64,000 nucleotides of DNA from Cyclobacteriaceae bacterium. GTDB taxonomy: Bacteria; Bacteroidota; Bacteroidia; Cytophagales; Cyclobacteriaceae. The stretch covers positions 1,659,501-1,723,500 of the forward strand of contig CP075525.1 in assembly GCA_025808415.1 (NCBI GenBank). Direction: 5' to 3'. Positions 8,988-18,560 of the stretch are shown here, piece after piece (position 1 is the first letter of the stretch; every line of letters starts with the position of its first letter). A program made the position numbers and the translations under genes. Under the pieces are notes generated by a model. It was not told the DNA's origin, did not search any database, and worked only from the letters and a program-made list of their open reading frames with translations.

Positions 8988-9384
8988 ATGCAGGTCTGTA
9001 AGCCGGGTTCTGTATCCGGAAGGTTTCCCATCCGGTTCTTATCATTTATCTAGCCCTGACGATATCGTCAGGATCAATCGATCTACCCACCCCGATATCC
9101 TGACGGATGGTCAGGATCGAATCAGGTTTCTGATCGGGGCCTATTTGATCTTTCAACTCGTAAGGTTTGCCTGGCTACCAAAGTTACCTTTGGTACGGTG
9201 GGCTCTTACCCCGCCTTTTCACTATCACCGTGACGGAAGCCCGTCAAGGCTACTTGTTTCTGTGGCACTTTCTGTTACTGGCGTTTACCGTCAGCACCCC
9301 CGGTTTTCCCGGGGTACGATTCCTGAAGTTGCCCGGACTTTCCTTCCTGATGTTTGCCATCAAGACGATAAGACAACCTGCATG
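8988..9384 (-). ncRNA. rnpB: RNase P RNA (bacterial class A)
   Basis: The catalytic RNA that matures tRNA 5' ends. On the minus strand the 5' part contains the invariant GGAAAGTCCGGGC (complement at about 9332-9344) and the 3' part contains ACAGAACCCGGCTTACAG (about 8997-9014). The two ends pair as helix P1: ATGCAGGT at the 5' end and ACCTGCAT at the 3' end (8988-8995 with 9376-9383), a perfect 8-bp match. The length of about 397 bases fits class A RNAs. The short open frames across this stretch have no protein signature and are not genes. Exact ends are uncertain by a few bases. Confidence 0.93.
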
Positions 9385-9417
9385 CGCAAAGGTAACCAAA
9401 TCGGGCGAAGATGAGTT

Positions 9418-9816
9418 CTAGTGAATATCTTTTCCGGTGAGTTTAAATTCATATTGGTCGGCCAGTTGGGCGACTTCCTGAATCATAAATTTAACTTCAT
9501 CTTCGCTAACGGCATCGGCCAGGCATGATGCTTCAATTTTAAGGTGATTTTCGTCAATAATAAATTTACTGTAATCGAAGGCAGCACTTTGTTTTAGTAA
9601 TTCCACCAGGTCAACCCCTGCTATGGAATCACTTACTTTTGAACTGAACACAGCCCGTAATTTTCCGGAGACCTTACTTTTTTCCGTTACGGCCAAAACT
9701 GTTTGAAAGCGATCGTCTTTTAACGGCACAACGATAATGCATTTTGATTCATCGTAATCGGTAAACGTACCACCGATGTGATCGGCATATTGTTTAATAA
9801 CAGCGGAGAGTTTCAT
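9418..9816 (-). CDS. Hypothetical protein, 132 residues
   Basis: I do not recognise this family. The protein is cytoplasmic-looking (no signal, no membrane helix), acidic at the C-terminus, with alternating strands and two amphipathic helices (residues 1-15 and about 100-120). The size and strand pattern faintly recall YbjN/type III chaperone-like folds, but I have no motif to prove it. It lies directly upstream of rnpB on the same strand, so rnpB could be transcribed with it. Confidence 0.6.
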   Translation of the reverse strand: MKLSAVIKQYADHIGGTFTDYDESKCIIVVPLKDDRFQTVLAVTEKSKVSGKLRAVFSSKVSDSIAGVDLVELLKQSAAFDYSKFIIDENHLKIEASCLADAVSEDEVKFMIQEVAQLADQYEFKLTGKDIH

Positions 9817-9886
9817 AAATTCGAAAGGTTTAGGTTCGGAAGTTAAAAAAAAGCATAATCCATTAAGAGAACTGCCTTTAATTTTT

Positions 9887-10771
9887 TTATTGAAGGCCTA
9901 AGGGGCGAAAAGTTATCGAAGAGCCGGAGAATCTAAGTGCGGGGGCCGGTAGCTTAACCATATTAACCATAAATAAAATTGTGTTAACTACTTTTGAACG
10001 TGATTTAAGGTGTGATACGTCAAAATCGAGCCCCAGGTAGAACTGGCGTGTAGCATGGTATCCCGCTGCCGTATTTTCGTGGTTTGTTGCATACACCATA
10101 CCCTCTGCCCCATAACCTACCGCCAGGTTAAGCCATTTCGGAAACTTCATAAACTTATCTATGTCGATGGATAGCCAATAGGTTTGCCCGTTGTAATCTT
10201 TGAAAATTTCGGTAACCAGGCTATTGCCTAATATGTTGTCGGGCCTTAGTGCCGGATAGCTTGTTCGTTGAAATGAATACTTGGGGTGAATGCGCACCTC
10301 ATTCCATAGTTTATTCTGGCCTAAGAAGAAGCTTGCCCCGGCCGCGTTGGCAAACAGATCGCCTGTTGAGGCACCATAATCGGCAGAGAAGCCATCGAAT
10401 ATCTCAATGGGTAAAAGAATGAGAAAGCCAGTAACCGATCCCCATAAGTCGGATTTAATTTTATTGACACCGCACCCTTGCAGGCTTTTCGATGTACCGG
10501 CACTTAAGTGGAAGGCCGAAAAAAAATGACCGGCCTTATCCAGTTGTTTCCATTGATTGTTGTCGTTGAAGAATGAAAATGATTGACGTGGGGAATCCTT
10601 GTACCACAATTCGTTTAACCCGATAAGGGTTGCGGTGTACCCAGTGCCGGAGATGATTACAAGCGACCTGAGTTTCTTTTTATCAGTTGTTGAAAGCGTA
10701 TCCGATGGTTGTGCACAAACATTTAGTGAAGCGAACAAAACTAACAACCATACAGTCTTAACCACCATCAT
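9887..10771 (-). CDS. DUF2279 family protein, exported
   Basis: 294 residues with a cleavable signal peptide (VWLLVLFASLNVCAQ). The DUF2279 (YfiM-like) signature is the segment DKAGHFFSAFHLSAG near residue 78 followed by hydrophobic helices with GFSADYGASTGDLFANAAGA. A C-terminal extension of likely beta-strands follows. The function of the family is unknown; association with the outer envelope is assumed. The start overlaps the 3' end of tamB by 14 bases, so the two are probably co-transcribed and translationally coupled. Confidence 0.75.
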   Translation of the reverse strand: MMVVKTVWLLVLFASLNVCAQPSDTLSTTDKKKLRSLVIISGTGYTATLIGLNELWYKDSPRQSFSFFNDNNQWKQLDKAGHFFSAFHLSAGTSKSLQGCGVNKIKSDLWGSVTGFLILLPIEIFDGFSADYGASTGDLFANAAGASFFLGQNKLWNEVRIHPKYSFQRTSYPALRPDNILGNSLVTEIFKDYNGQTYWLSIDIDKFMKFPKWLNLAVGYGAEGMVYATNHENTAAGYHATRQFYLGLDFDVSHLKSRSKVVNTILFMVNMVKLPAPALRFSGSSITFRPLGLQ

Positions 10772-13700
10772 CTTCTTCTTTTAATGCCTCATCGTTCTGA
10801 TCCGGATATTCGGGCACCGGCCTCCTGTTCTTATCGCGGTTGGACTTCAACAGGTCTTTTAATTCATTAAAACTTTGGGTATGCATAAGGCTTACCCCCG
10901 TGGTAATGGCATTTTGGGCATTTAGTGTGTTTACCAACGGGTTTACATTGGTGCGGCTGTACATTTTTACCTTAAATTTTCCATCGGCTGAGAGCAGGTA
11001 GTCAACAGTCCAGTCGCCAATGGCCATGGCCAAATCGTTTCGGTTATCCACACCTCCGGTAGGTTGTGCCTGGTTACCCAAAGTACCATCGCGGGTAACG
11101 CGAAGCCTTCCGTTCATAAACGTGTAAGACATACGCAATTGAAAGGCATTGAATGCTTCCTGATCCATGCTGCCCAGGTCCACATCAATTTCAAGATTTT
11201 CATCTACCTGGCTTAGCCATGAACTAAGCTGATTAGAGAACAACTCACTAACGCTGTTCACCAACGATCCGCTGGTATTGAAAGATTCGGGAGGTGAAAA
11301 CCTGCGCAGCACTATCAAACTAAAAACCTGGCGTTTCAATTCCTGTTCATCAAGCCTGCTTTTAAAGGCTATAAATTCTATGTCCAGCGATACGGGCGGC
11401 CTTCCTTCAACGGGAATTGATTTTGGTAAGTCCTTACCAACAATATCAAAATTGATTTGAGGTGACAGCATAGGCCCCTCAAGTTTGAGCACCACCTGCA
11501 CAGGGTATTTACGCCTTACCTGCGGCATGGCCGCCAACGATTGATCGGCCAGAATAGGGGCCAGTGATGCTAATTGATTGTAACTGGCATCAATCTTTAA
11601 GGTGCCCTGGTATGGATCGCCATACCAGGCTATGGAGCTGCCGGGCTGTATGCGGAATTCTTTATTGATGATGTCATACAATGTGAAGTTGTACCATCCT
11701 TCGGTAAACTCAAATGGGCCGAACATATTAAACTCGCCCTTGGTATCCAGTTGTAATTTGATTTTTCCATTTCCGCGGCCGCGGATAATATCACCGGCTT
11801 TCAGGTCGAAAATTATCTCGCAATATGCATCGGGTGTAACGTCCAGGTTAAAGTCAATGGTAACTCCGGTAAGTTTTACTTTCTTTCCGGCTTCAGTTTG
11901 TTGTGAAGCGAGATACGTTGAATCTTTAAAGCTTACAAAGTTGATATATTCTTTTTGCTCAACAGAAGTTCCGCTTGTAAGCGGAATGTAAACACGCGTG
12001 TTTTTGCGCGTGGTGGCTGTGGCCGATATGGTTAGGTTATCCAGGGGCCCTGTAAATGCCACCCGACCGGAAGCATACGCCTGGCCATAAAACAGATCGT
12101 TATCCTTGGCCGATGTATTCAGCACCTGAAAATCATCGAACTGGCCGTTCATGGCAATTTGCATGTTGGCAAAGTTGGTATGCGTTATGGCCCCGCTTAA
12201 TTTACCTCTGTTTCGGTTAATATCCGTAAGGTCTATGTCTTTGAAGTAAATTGAATTTCGGGAAAAGCCAAGAATGCCCGTGAACTGGTATACCGTGTTC
12301 AGGTAGTTAATCATCATTGCTCCGTTCTCAAGCCTTCCTTCTCCGTTTAATATGGGTTCATCAAGTGCCCCGGTAACACGGTAGTTACCGCTTAGGGTTC
12401 CCTGGAATTGGCTGAACAGATCATCGATGAAGGGTTCAAAAATTTTGAGGTTGGCTTTGTTAAAATTGGCGGTAATGTTCAACGGGCTCTGGTTGTCCGA
12501 TGGATTGTAATGTCCTTTGCAGTTGACTATCCTGGTTTCCAACCGGTCAATTAAAAATTCAAGATTAAATTTTCCCCCCAGGGGATCCCATATGTTGTTT
12601 CCGGTAATGCTGCCCACCAAAAAGTCATCAACTTTCAAGTCATTGATAAAAAGGGTATTCTGGATATTCTGCAAGCCATAAAAGTTGGTAAGGGTAACTT
12701 CAGCATCCAACCTTCCGCTCAGTTTTCGAAGGATGAGGGGGTTGATGTTGGTAAGGTCGAAATTTTTAACGTTGAACAGTAAACTCTTTAACGAATCGGC
12801 AGACAGGTTCCCATTGACGCTGATGGACTGGTCGAGTTGCATGATTCCCAGGTTTTTGAAGGCCCACTCTTTGCCCATAATGGCAACTGAGTTTTCAGGC
12901 AATATGGTCCATCTTTTATCAAGTACACTTATGGTGGACGGAAGCAGTCTTATGTAAGTGCTGTCTTTAAAATCAACAATGCTGTTAATATCAATCCGAT
13001 TGGTTGTTTCCTGTTGGGCGATGCTCAACTCAACATCAACGTGGTTCCTGTCCCAAATAATTTCGCTGTACAGGTTTTTGGTTTTTATCCGGCCAATTTC
13101 CTGGGTGGGCGAATGGAGGAAGACCATGGCCAAGGCCTTTGTACTATCAGCAACTTTTGAGGCGTTTATTTCAAACTCTGTTTTGTAAAAATTATTCTGG
13201 CCATAGCGTATGGAATCAATAAGCGTAAAAGCCTGGATAGAGGAAGTTGATCCACTCGCGTACCGGCCATCGATAAACGTATTTTTACTAATGGAAAGGT
13301 CAATATCCAAAAGGTCCATTATCGGGGCTATGTTTTTTATTTTAAACTCAAAATCTGCAGCATACCTGCCCGGGCTTTTCTTCTTTTGTTTGTAATAAGC
13401 CAGGGTGGCTTCTGGTTTATTCTCAACATTCAGCCTGAATTCTTTAACAAGGTTACCCATGTCAGTGATCATGGCCGTAAGGAAAAAATCGCCAGTTACT
13501 TCGGCATCTATCAGGGTGGATTCTAATTTTAGCTTACGCGTGTTCTTTAGTTTATCGGCCTGGAAAGAAATGTCGGGTAATTTTAATGACTGGCTATCGT
13601 AGCGGATAAAGAAGTTCTCAAGTTTTAGTTTTCCAAGCAAGCTGTCAATGGCAAGTCCTTTCAAATCAATATTCAGGTCGGCCCGCAGGAACAGCTCCTT

Positions 13701-15332
13701 GGGGCTGAGGTTTAGGTTATGCAGGTAGGCTGTATCCAGCGCACCGGTTATTTTTATTTCATTCCGGTTGTTTCGTAAATCAACCGATCCTTCGGCATTA
13801 AACTCAAGGTTAGGGTCGTTTATCTTTAATTGTCCATTAAAGAACTGCGAAGCAAAGCGTGCTTTTGTGGTGATGTTCGTGTAGTTGTAGTTCCTTATCC
13901 CAAAGGATTGTATTGTTCCGTCCAGGGTGAAGTCTGCGGTTTCCTGGGTTAAACCTTTTCCGCTGATTTTTCCATTAACTGTAACTTTTTGAAAATTCAG
14001 GGTATCGCCAAGGTATTGACCAAGGTTAAAATTGGTGAGCGAAAGTTTACCGGCATACCGGGTTTGATCGATTGATTCTTCATTAATCTTAAGGTTTATA
14101 TCGGATGCAATGCTGCCAATGGAACTAACAAAGTTTCCGTTGGCTACAAAGTCGGTAGGGTAACCCAAAAACTGCCCTCGAAAATTCAAAACGCCAAGCG
14201 GTTTAAGCCTTGCCGTTAATTTGTCGCTGAACAAAAAGGCGAGGTCGTTAAAGTTGAGTTGTGATTCGCGGAGGTTTAATAGAATAAACGTTTCATTGAT
14301 GTCGGGAAGCCCATCCATTTCAAGGGCACCCTGCAGGTTTGTTTCACCCACCTGCACATGCATGTTGGTTAACCTGAACCGATTAATCCTTCCGTTAAAT
14401 GCCCCATTCACAGAAATGGGTGCCACCAGTTCGGAGGGCAGGGGGGCAAAGAAGCCCAGGTCATTCGGGTGAATAATCGTGTTCGAAAAGTTTGCGTGTA
14501 TGTTAACTTTGCTTACAAAGTCGCCAAGGTCTTGTTGGCTTCCGTAGCGGAAAATAATGGTGTCGGATAGAATGCTTTGCCCCACATTGGCTTTAAGCCC
14601 GATAAACTCCAGCGATTGTTGCGAAATGCGAAAGAATGTTGAAAACTGATGGATAGAAAAATCTAACCGATCTTCTTTTGCGGTGAGGCTGCGAAGGTTG
14701 AATTGTATGGTGTCGCCCTGAATGAGGAAACGTTGAAGTTCCATGTCGGGTATATTAACTGAAAAGTGGTTCGGATCGAAGCCACTGCTTAAACTATCGC
14801 TATCGGTGTTGTAAGTAAAATGACTATTACGAAGCAAGGCTTCCCCAATGTTGATCAGGGTGCTGCCCCCTCCGCCCGAGGATCCCGACATTTTATTGAT
14901 CCGGTCAACAAAGATGTTAATGTTAAGGTCGCGTGTCGAATCGGAGTCTGTAATTTTAATGAGGTTCACATCAGCACCTTCCACCATCACAGCATCCAGG
15001 CTTATGTTGCCACCTTTTAGCAAATCTGAAAACCGGTAATTGATCAACAGTTTTTTTACGCCAATCATGGTGTTGTTTTCCGGATCAACTATCGATACTT
15101 CTTCCAGGTAAAGGCGGTCAAACCAATGCAGTTCCATTCGCTTTATGGTAGTGCTAAAACCGGTCGACTCGGAGAATGATTTCAGGTACCGTTTGGTTAT
15201 CCGGCTTTGCACAGCCGGTATTTGAATGATGAAAAAGCCTGTTATGGTAAGAAGCAGTATGCCGTATAAGCTATAAAGCATAATGCTTTTAAGCCAGAAC
15301 AATACACGAATTTTGATAACTTGCAGGTTCAT
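10758..15332 (-). CDS. tamB: TamB-like translocation/assembly or lipid-transfer protein
   Basis: 1524 residues. One N-terminal membrane anchor (about residues 16-36) is followed by a very long periplasmic beta-rich region of AsmA/TamB type. It ends in the C-terminal TamB (DUF490) domain, recognisable by PVQVVLKLEGPMLSPQINFDI and the segment after it. Proteins of this family bridge inner and outer membranes; TamB is linked to outer-membrane protein insertion and phospholipid transport. No TamA/BamA partner is in the window, although in this phylum they often lie next to each other. The start codon overlaps the first possible start codon of the divergent tsaD. Confidence 0.88.
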   Translation of the reverse strand: MNLQVIKIRVLFWLKSIMLYSLYGILLLTITGFFIIQIPAVQSRITKRYLKSFSESTGFSTTIKRMELHWFDRLYLEEVSIVDPENNTMIGVKKLLINYRFSDLLKGGNISLDAVMVEGADVNLIKITDSDSTRDLNINIFVDRINKMSGSSGGGGSTLINIGEALLRNSHFTYNTDSDSLSSGFDPNHFSVNIPDMELQRFLIQGDTIQFNLRSLTAKEDRLDFSIHQFSTFFRISQQSLEFIGLKANVGQSILSDTIIFRYGSQQDLGDFVSKVNIHANFSNTIIHPNDLGFFAPLPSELVAPISVNGAFNGRINRFRLTNMHVQVGETNLQGALEMDGLPDINETFILLNLRESQLNFNDLAFLFSDKLTARLKPLGVLNFRGQFLGYPTDFVANGNFVSSIGSIASDINLKINEESIDQTRYAGKLSLTNFNLGQYLGDTLNFQKVTVNGKISGKGLTQETADFTLDGTIQSFGIRNYNYTNITTKARFASQFFNGQLKINDPNLEFNAEGSVDLRNNRNEIKITGALDTAYLHNLNLSPKELFLRADLNIDLKGLAIDSLLGKLKLENFFIRYDSQSLKLPDISFQADKLKNTRKLKLESTLIDAEVTGDFFLTAMITDMGNLVKEFRLNVENKPEATLAYYKQKKKSPGRYAADFEFKIKNIAPIMDLLDIDLSISKNTFIDGRYASGSTSSIQAFTLIDSIRYGQNNFYKTEFEINASKVADSTKALAMVFLHSPTQEIGRIKTKNLYSEIIWDRNHVDVELSIAQQETTNRIDINSIVDFKDSTYIRLLPSTISVLDKRWTILPENSVAIMGKEWAFKNLGIMQLDQSISVNGNLSADSLKSLLFNVKNFDLTNINPLILRKLSGRLDAEVTLTNFYGLQNIQNTLFINDLKVDDFLVGSITGNNIWDPLGGKFNLEFLIDRLETRIVNCKGHYNPSDNQSPLNITANFNKANLKIFEPFIDDLFSQFQGTLSGNYRVTGALDEPILNGEGRLENGAMMINYLNTVYQFTGILGFSRNSIYFKDIDLTDINRNRGKLSGAITHTNFANMQIAMNGQFDDFQVLNTSAKDNDLFYGQAYASGRVAFTGPLDNLTISATATTRKNTRVYIPLTSGTSVEQKEYINFVSFKDSTYLASQQTEAGKKVKLTGVTIDFNLDVTPDAYCEIIFDLKAGDIIRGRGNGKIKLQLDTKGEFNMFGPFEFTEGWYNFTLYDIINKEFRIQPGSSIAWYGDPYQGTLKIDASYNQLASLAPILADQSLAAMPQVRRKYPVQVVLKLEGPMLSPQINFDIVGKDLPKSIPVEGRPPVSLDIEFIAFKSRLDEQELKRQVFSLIVLRRFSPPESFNTSGSLVNSVSELFSNQLSSWLSQVDENLEIDVDLGSMDQEAFNAFQLRMSYTFMNGRLRVTRDGTLGNQAQPTGGVDNRNDLAMAIGDWTVDYLLSADGKFKVKMYSRTNVNPLVNTLNAQNAITTGVSLMHTQSFNELKDLLKSNRDKNRRPVPEYPDQNDEALKEEDDGG

Positions 15333-15342
15333 GTTTCAACCC

Positions 15343-16347
15343 ATGGGTCCCGTCATACTTGCTATTGAATCATCGTGCGATGAAACATCTGCCGCTGTAA
15401 TTAGAAACGGCAAGGTACTCAATAATATTATTGCCTCACAGGCGGTGCACCACAAATATGGCGGTGTTGTACCTGAGTTAGCTTCGCGCGCGCACCAACG
15501 TAATATCGTTGCCGTTGTACAGGAATCACTTACTGCTGCAGATGTTGCAATGACCGAACTGGATGCCATTGCGTTTACACGTGGGCCGGGCTTAATGGGT
15601 TCATTGTTGGTTGGTGTTTCTTTTGCCAAGGGGTTAGCCCTTGCCTTAAACAAACCGCTGATTGAAGTAAACCACATGCAGGCACATGTGTTATCGCATT
15701 TTATTGATGACCCAAAGCCAACCTTTCCTTTTCTGTGCCTTACCATTAGTGGCGGGCATACACAAATTATCCGGGTTAACGATTTTTTGGATATGGAGGT
15801 GATCGGTGAAACCCAGGACGATGCCGTGGGTGAAGCCTTCGATAAGGCTGCCAAAATTATGGGACTTCCATATCCGGGCGGGCCATTGATCGATCGGTAT
15901 GCACAATCGGGTAATGAACTAGCGTTTACATTTTCAAAAACAATAATGCCCGACCTTGATTTTTCTTTTAGCGGTATAAAAACATCCTTCCTGTATTTTA
16001 TCCGTGATGCCAAAAAGGAGAATCCCTCTTTTGTAGAGAATAATTTGCCCGACCTCTGTGCCAGCATCCAACATCATTTGGTCGGTATGTTGCTGGAAAA
16101 GCTGATTATGGCCAGCCATAAAACCGGGATACGGGAGATCGCCATAGCCGGTGGCGTGTCGGCTAACAGTGCCTTGCGAAAAACATTGCTGGCCCAAGCC
16201 GCAAGTAGAAATTGGAATGTATTTATTCCGGCTTTTGAATATTGCACCGACAATGCAGCAATGATTGCCATGGCTGCCCATTATAAATTTTTACGCGATG
16301 AGTTTAGCACGTTGGATGTTGCACCCCTGGCCAGAATGTTGTTGTAA
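15343..16347 (+). CDS. tsaD: tRNA N6-threonylcarbamoyladenosine transferase TsaD
   Basis: 334 residues from the ATG at 15343; an ATG at 15331 would add four residues and overlap the tamB start codon. TsaD transfers threonylcarbamoyl from TC-AMP to A37 of tRNAs reading ANN codons. The ASKHA-fold motifs are clear: IESSCDETSAAV at the N-terminus, the metal-binding segments ASRAHQRNI and VNHMQAHVLSH, SGGHTQI, and the C-terminal AGGVSANSALR. It leads a tight plus-strand group with the thioesterase, smpB and NlpC/P60-like genes, separated by 0-3 bases. Confidence 0.95.
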   Translation: MGPVILAIESSCDETSAAVIRNGKVLNNIIASQAVHHKYGGVVPELASRAHQRNIVAVVQESLTAADVAMTELDAIAFTRGPGLMGSLLVGVSFAKGLALALNKPLIEVNHMQAHVLSHFIDDPKPTFPFLCLTISGGHTQIIRVNDFLDMEVIGETQDDAVGEAFDKAAKIMGLPYPGGPLIDRYAQSGNELAFTFSKTIMPDLDFSFSGIKTSFLYFIRDAKKENPSFVENNLPDLCASIQHHLVGMLLEKLIMASHKTGIREIAIAGGVSANSALRKTLLAQAASRNWNVFIPAFEYCTDNAAMIAMAAHYKFLRDEFSTLDVAPLARMLL

Positions 16348-16350
16348 ATT

Positions 16351-16740
16351 ATGAGAGATATTTTTAAATCAGGCGACACAAAAACCTATACGCACACCGT
16401 TACCCCAAACGATGTAGCCGCCTTTCATGGCGAAATCGTTCATCCGGTGTGCTCGACTTTTGCGCTGGCACGCGACATTGAATGGTCAACCCGGCAGTTT
16501 GTGCTGGAAATGCGCGATGATGATGAGGAAGGGATCGGGACATTTTTGAGCATTGAGCATAAGGCACCGGCCTTTGTGGGTGAAACAGTGAACATTGAAG
16601 CAGCCGTTGAAAATATAACTGGCCATGAACTAATATGCTCGTATATTGCCAGGGTGGGTAATCGTGTAATTGCTGTTGGAAAAACCGGGCAAAAGATTTT
16701 AAAGCGCGAAAAATTAAATCAGTTGCTATCCAAAAAGTAA
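16351..16740 (+). CDS. Hotdog-fold thioesterase (FlK-like)
   Basis: 129 residues of the hotdog thioesterase superfamily, closest in pattern to fluoroacetyl-CoA thioesterase FlK. Candidate catalytic residues are in the order known for FlK: Thr in VCSTFALARDIEWS, Glu eight positions later, and His in SIEHKAPAFVGETV. The substrate is not predictable; most bacterial homologues are housekeeping acyl-CoA thioesterases. It sits 3 bases after tsaD and 3 bases before smpB, so it is almost certainly in the same operon. Confidence 0.75.
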   Translation: MRDIFKSGDTKTYTHTVTPNDVAAFHGEIVHPVCSTFALARDIEWSTRQFVLEMRDDDEEGIGTFLSIEHKAPAFVGETVNIEAAVENITGHELICSYIARVGNRVIAVGKTGQKILKREKLNQLLSKK

Positions 16741-16743
16741 ACC

Positions 16744-17202
16744 GTGGCCAAACGATTTTCAAACGATATTAACATCCGCAACAAACGGGCAGGCTTTGAG
16801 TACGAACTGTTGGACAAGTATATTGCCGGGCTTGTATTAAAGGGCACTGAGATAAAATCCATAAAGGAAGGTAAAGTGAACCTGCAGGATGGCTATTGTT
16901 ACTTTAATAATGGCGAGTTGTTTGTAAAGGCAGTTACCATAACTCCATATGCCCAGGGCACACACTATAACCATGAAGCGGCACGCGAACGAAAATTGCT
17001 GTTAAAACGGTCGGAGCTTAAAAAACTTGAGGGAAAGGTGGAGGAGAGGGGGCTTACCCTGGTACCCGTACGCCTCTTTATCAACGATCGTGGATTTGCT
17101 AAATTGGAAATTGCCCTGGCGCGTGGAAAGAAAATTCATGATAAGCGCGACAGCATAAAAGAACGTGATGTCAAGCGGGAACTTAGTCGTATTAAATTTT
17201 AA
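16744..17202 (+). CDS. smpB: SsrA-binding protein SmpB
   Basis: 152 residues, starting at GTG (MAKRFSNDINIRNKRAGFEYEL). SmpB binds tmRNA and brings it to stalled ribosomes for trans-translation. The OB-barrel signatures are GLVLKGTEIKSIKEGKVNL, GELFVKAVTITPY and the basic segment LARGKKIHDKRDSIKERD. The length is normal. No tmRNA gene is visible in the window. It follows the thioesterase by 3 bases and is immediately followed by the next start codon. Confidence 0.96.
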   Translation: MAKRFSNDINIRNKRAGFEYELLDKYIAGLVLKGTEIKSIKEGKVNLQDGYCYFNNGELFVKAVTITPYAQGTHYNHEAARERKLLLKRSELKKLEGKVEERGLTLVPVRLFINDRGFAKLEIALARGKKIHDKRDSIKERDVKRELSRIKF

Positions 17203-18003
17203 ATGGTGAGTAACGAACAAATTGATTTTGGGGTTAGCCGGTTAAGCCTGGTGCCCATGCGCGCTGAACCTTCCGATAAATCGGAGCAGGTAAGCCAGTT
17301 GTTGTTTGGCGACCACTACGAAATACATGAAATAAGCAAAGACCGCAACTGGCTTCGCATACACATGTACTACGATCAATGCGAAGGGTGGATCAATGTG
17401 CATCAACATCATGCCATTACACGCGACTATTACGATTACATTAACCGAGCAGATTTTAAAATTTCAACCGATTTAACGTCAAGCATACTTTACAATAAAA
17501 GTCCGTTACCTATTTTACTTGGCAGCATCATTCCTATATCAGGTTCGGAATTATTCAGGATGGAAGAACAGTTTGCGTTTAATGGCGACTCTAAAAGTCT
17601 CGGTGTAAAACGCGAGGTTGATTTTTTACGAACCATTGCGCTGAAATACCTGAATGCACCGTATCAATGGGGCGGCAAAAGCCCCTTTGGAATTGATGCC
17701 CCGGGGTTGGTACAAATGGCTTTTAAAATAAATGGCTACCGTCTGGGGCGTAGCATTGATGAGCAAATGCGACAGGGCAAAGCCGTTGAAAGCCTGGCCA
17801 ATGCTTTACCTGGCGACCTTATGTTTTTTACCGCTAACTCCACTCGCGATCAGCATGTTGGATTGTTGATTGATCGGGAGAAAATTCTCCATGCCTCTGG
17901 TAAAGTGCGGTTGGATTACGTAAACGAAGAAGGCATATTAAACCTCGACACAAAAGTCTATACCCATACATTGGTATCGATAAGAAGGGTAATGGCTGAG
18001 TAG
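17203..18003 (+). CDS. NlpC/P60-like protein with SH3b domain, catalytic Cys missing
   Basis: 266 residues starting directly after the smpB stop. Residues 5-75 form an SH3b-like domain (LSLVPMRAEPSDKSEQVSQL); residues 135-262 form an NlpC/P60 (C40) peptidoglycan peptidase fold. The signature WGGKSPFGID-CSG reads WGGKSPFGID-APG: alanine 166 replaces the nucleophilic cysteine (GCC at that codon). The histidine H218 (DQHVG) and H230 (HASG) remain. The fold is probably kept as a peptidoglycan- or ligand-binding module without hydrolysis. No signal peptide is visible, which is also odd for a wall enzyme. Confidence 0.8.
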   Translation: MVSNEQIDFGVSRLSLVPMRAEPSDKSEQVSQLLFGDHYEIHEISKDRNWLRIHMYYDQCEGWINVHQHHAITRDYYDYINRADFKISTDLTSSILYNKSPLPILLGSIIPISGSELFRMEEQFAFNGDSKSLGVKREVDFLRTIALKYLNAPYQWGGKSPFGIDAPGLVQMAFKINGYRLGRSIDEQMRQGKAVESLANALPGDLMFFTANSTRDQHVGLLIDREKILHASGKVRLDYVNEEGILNLDTKVYTHTLVSIRRVMAE

Positions 18004-18065
18004 TTTTACCGTGAGGTGCTGTGGTGCATCTTGCATACTAAGCCGATAGCCCTTAACTTACCTGC

Positions 18066-18560
18066 ATGAATAGCAGGGTTTTGGTATTAAATCAGGATTA
18101 CAGCCCATTGATGGTTTGCTCCGTTCAGCGCGCTTTTTTGCTGGTATACCTGAACAAAAGCGAAATGATACGTCCGGCAAATGGGCATAAATTGCATTCG
18201 GTTAGCCAGAGTTTTCCTATGCCATCGGTAATCCGGCTTAACCGGTATGTACGCGCCCCTTACAAGGGTGTGGCACTTACCCGACAAAATATTTTTAAAC
18301 GCGATAACTTCGAGTGCCAGTATTGCGGTACACGAAAGGACCTCACATTAGATCACATTATTCCAAGTTCAAAAGGCGGGCAGCACACCTGGGTAAACCT
18401 GGTGACTGCCTGTAAAAGATGTAACGCAAAGAAAGGCGACTATACCCCCGAGGAGGCTGGTATGCCGCTACACAAAAAACCACACAAGCCTACTTACTCA
18501 CTTTTTTTACGCGAATTATCCGACCACCATGGAAATGAGTGGGATGAGTTTTTGGGTTAA
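18066..18560 (+). CDS. HNH endonuclease family protein
   Basis: 164 residues. An HNH nuclease core at about 70-140: RDNFECQYCGTRKDLTLDHIIPSSKGG (CxxC, then DH) and NLVTACKRCNAKKGD (N and second CxxC). This is the stand-alone bacterial HNH type of about 160-170 residues, found in nearly all Bacteroidota and cyanobacteria genomes and often annotated McrA-like. Its biological role is unknown; no restriction partner or phage context is visible. It converges on the histidine kinase gene, overlapping it by 4 bases. Confidence 0.85.
   Translation: MNSRVLVLNQDYSPLMVCSVQRAFLLVYLNKSEMIRPANGHKLHSVSQSFPMPSVIRLNRYVRAPYKGVALTRQNIFKRDNFECQYCGTRKDLTLDHIIPSSKGGQHTWVNLVTACKRCNAKKGDYTPEEAGMPLHKKPHKPTYSLFLRELSDHHGNEWDEFLG

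Noticed and set aside
9145..9421. Two overlapping open frames of 84-89 codons on the plus strand
   Set aside because: They lie inside the RNase P RNA gene, whose conserved sequence and P1 pairing explain the stretch.
18066..18560. HNH gene as a homing endonuclease or phage remnant
   Set aside because: No intron, intein or phage genes surround it; it fits the common chromosomal HNH family.
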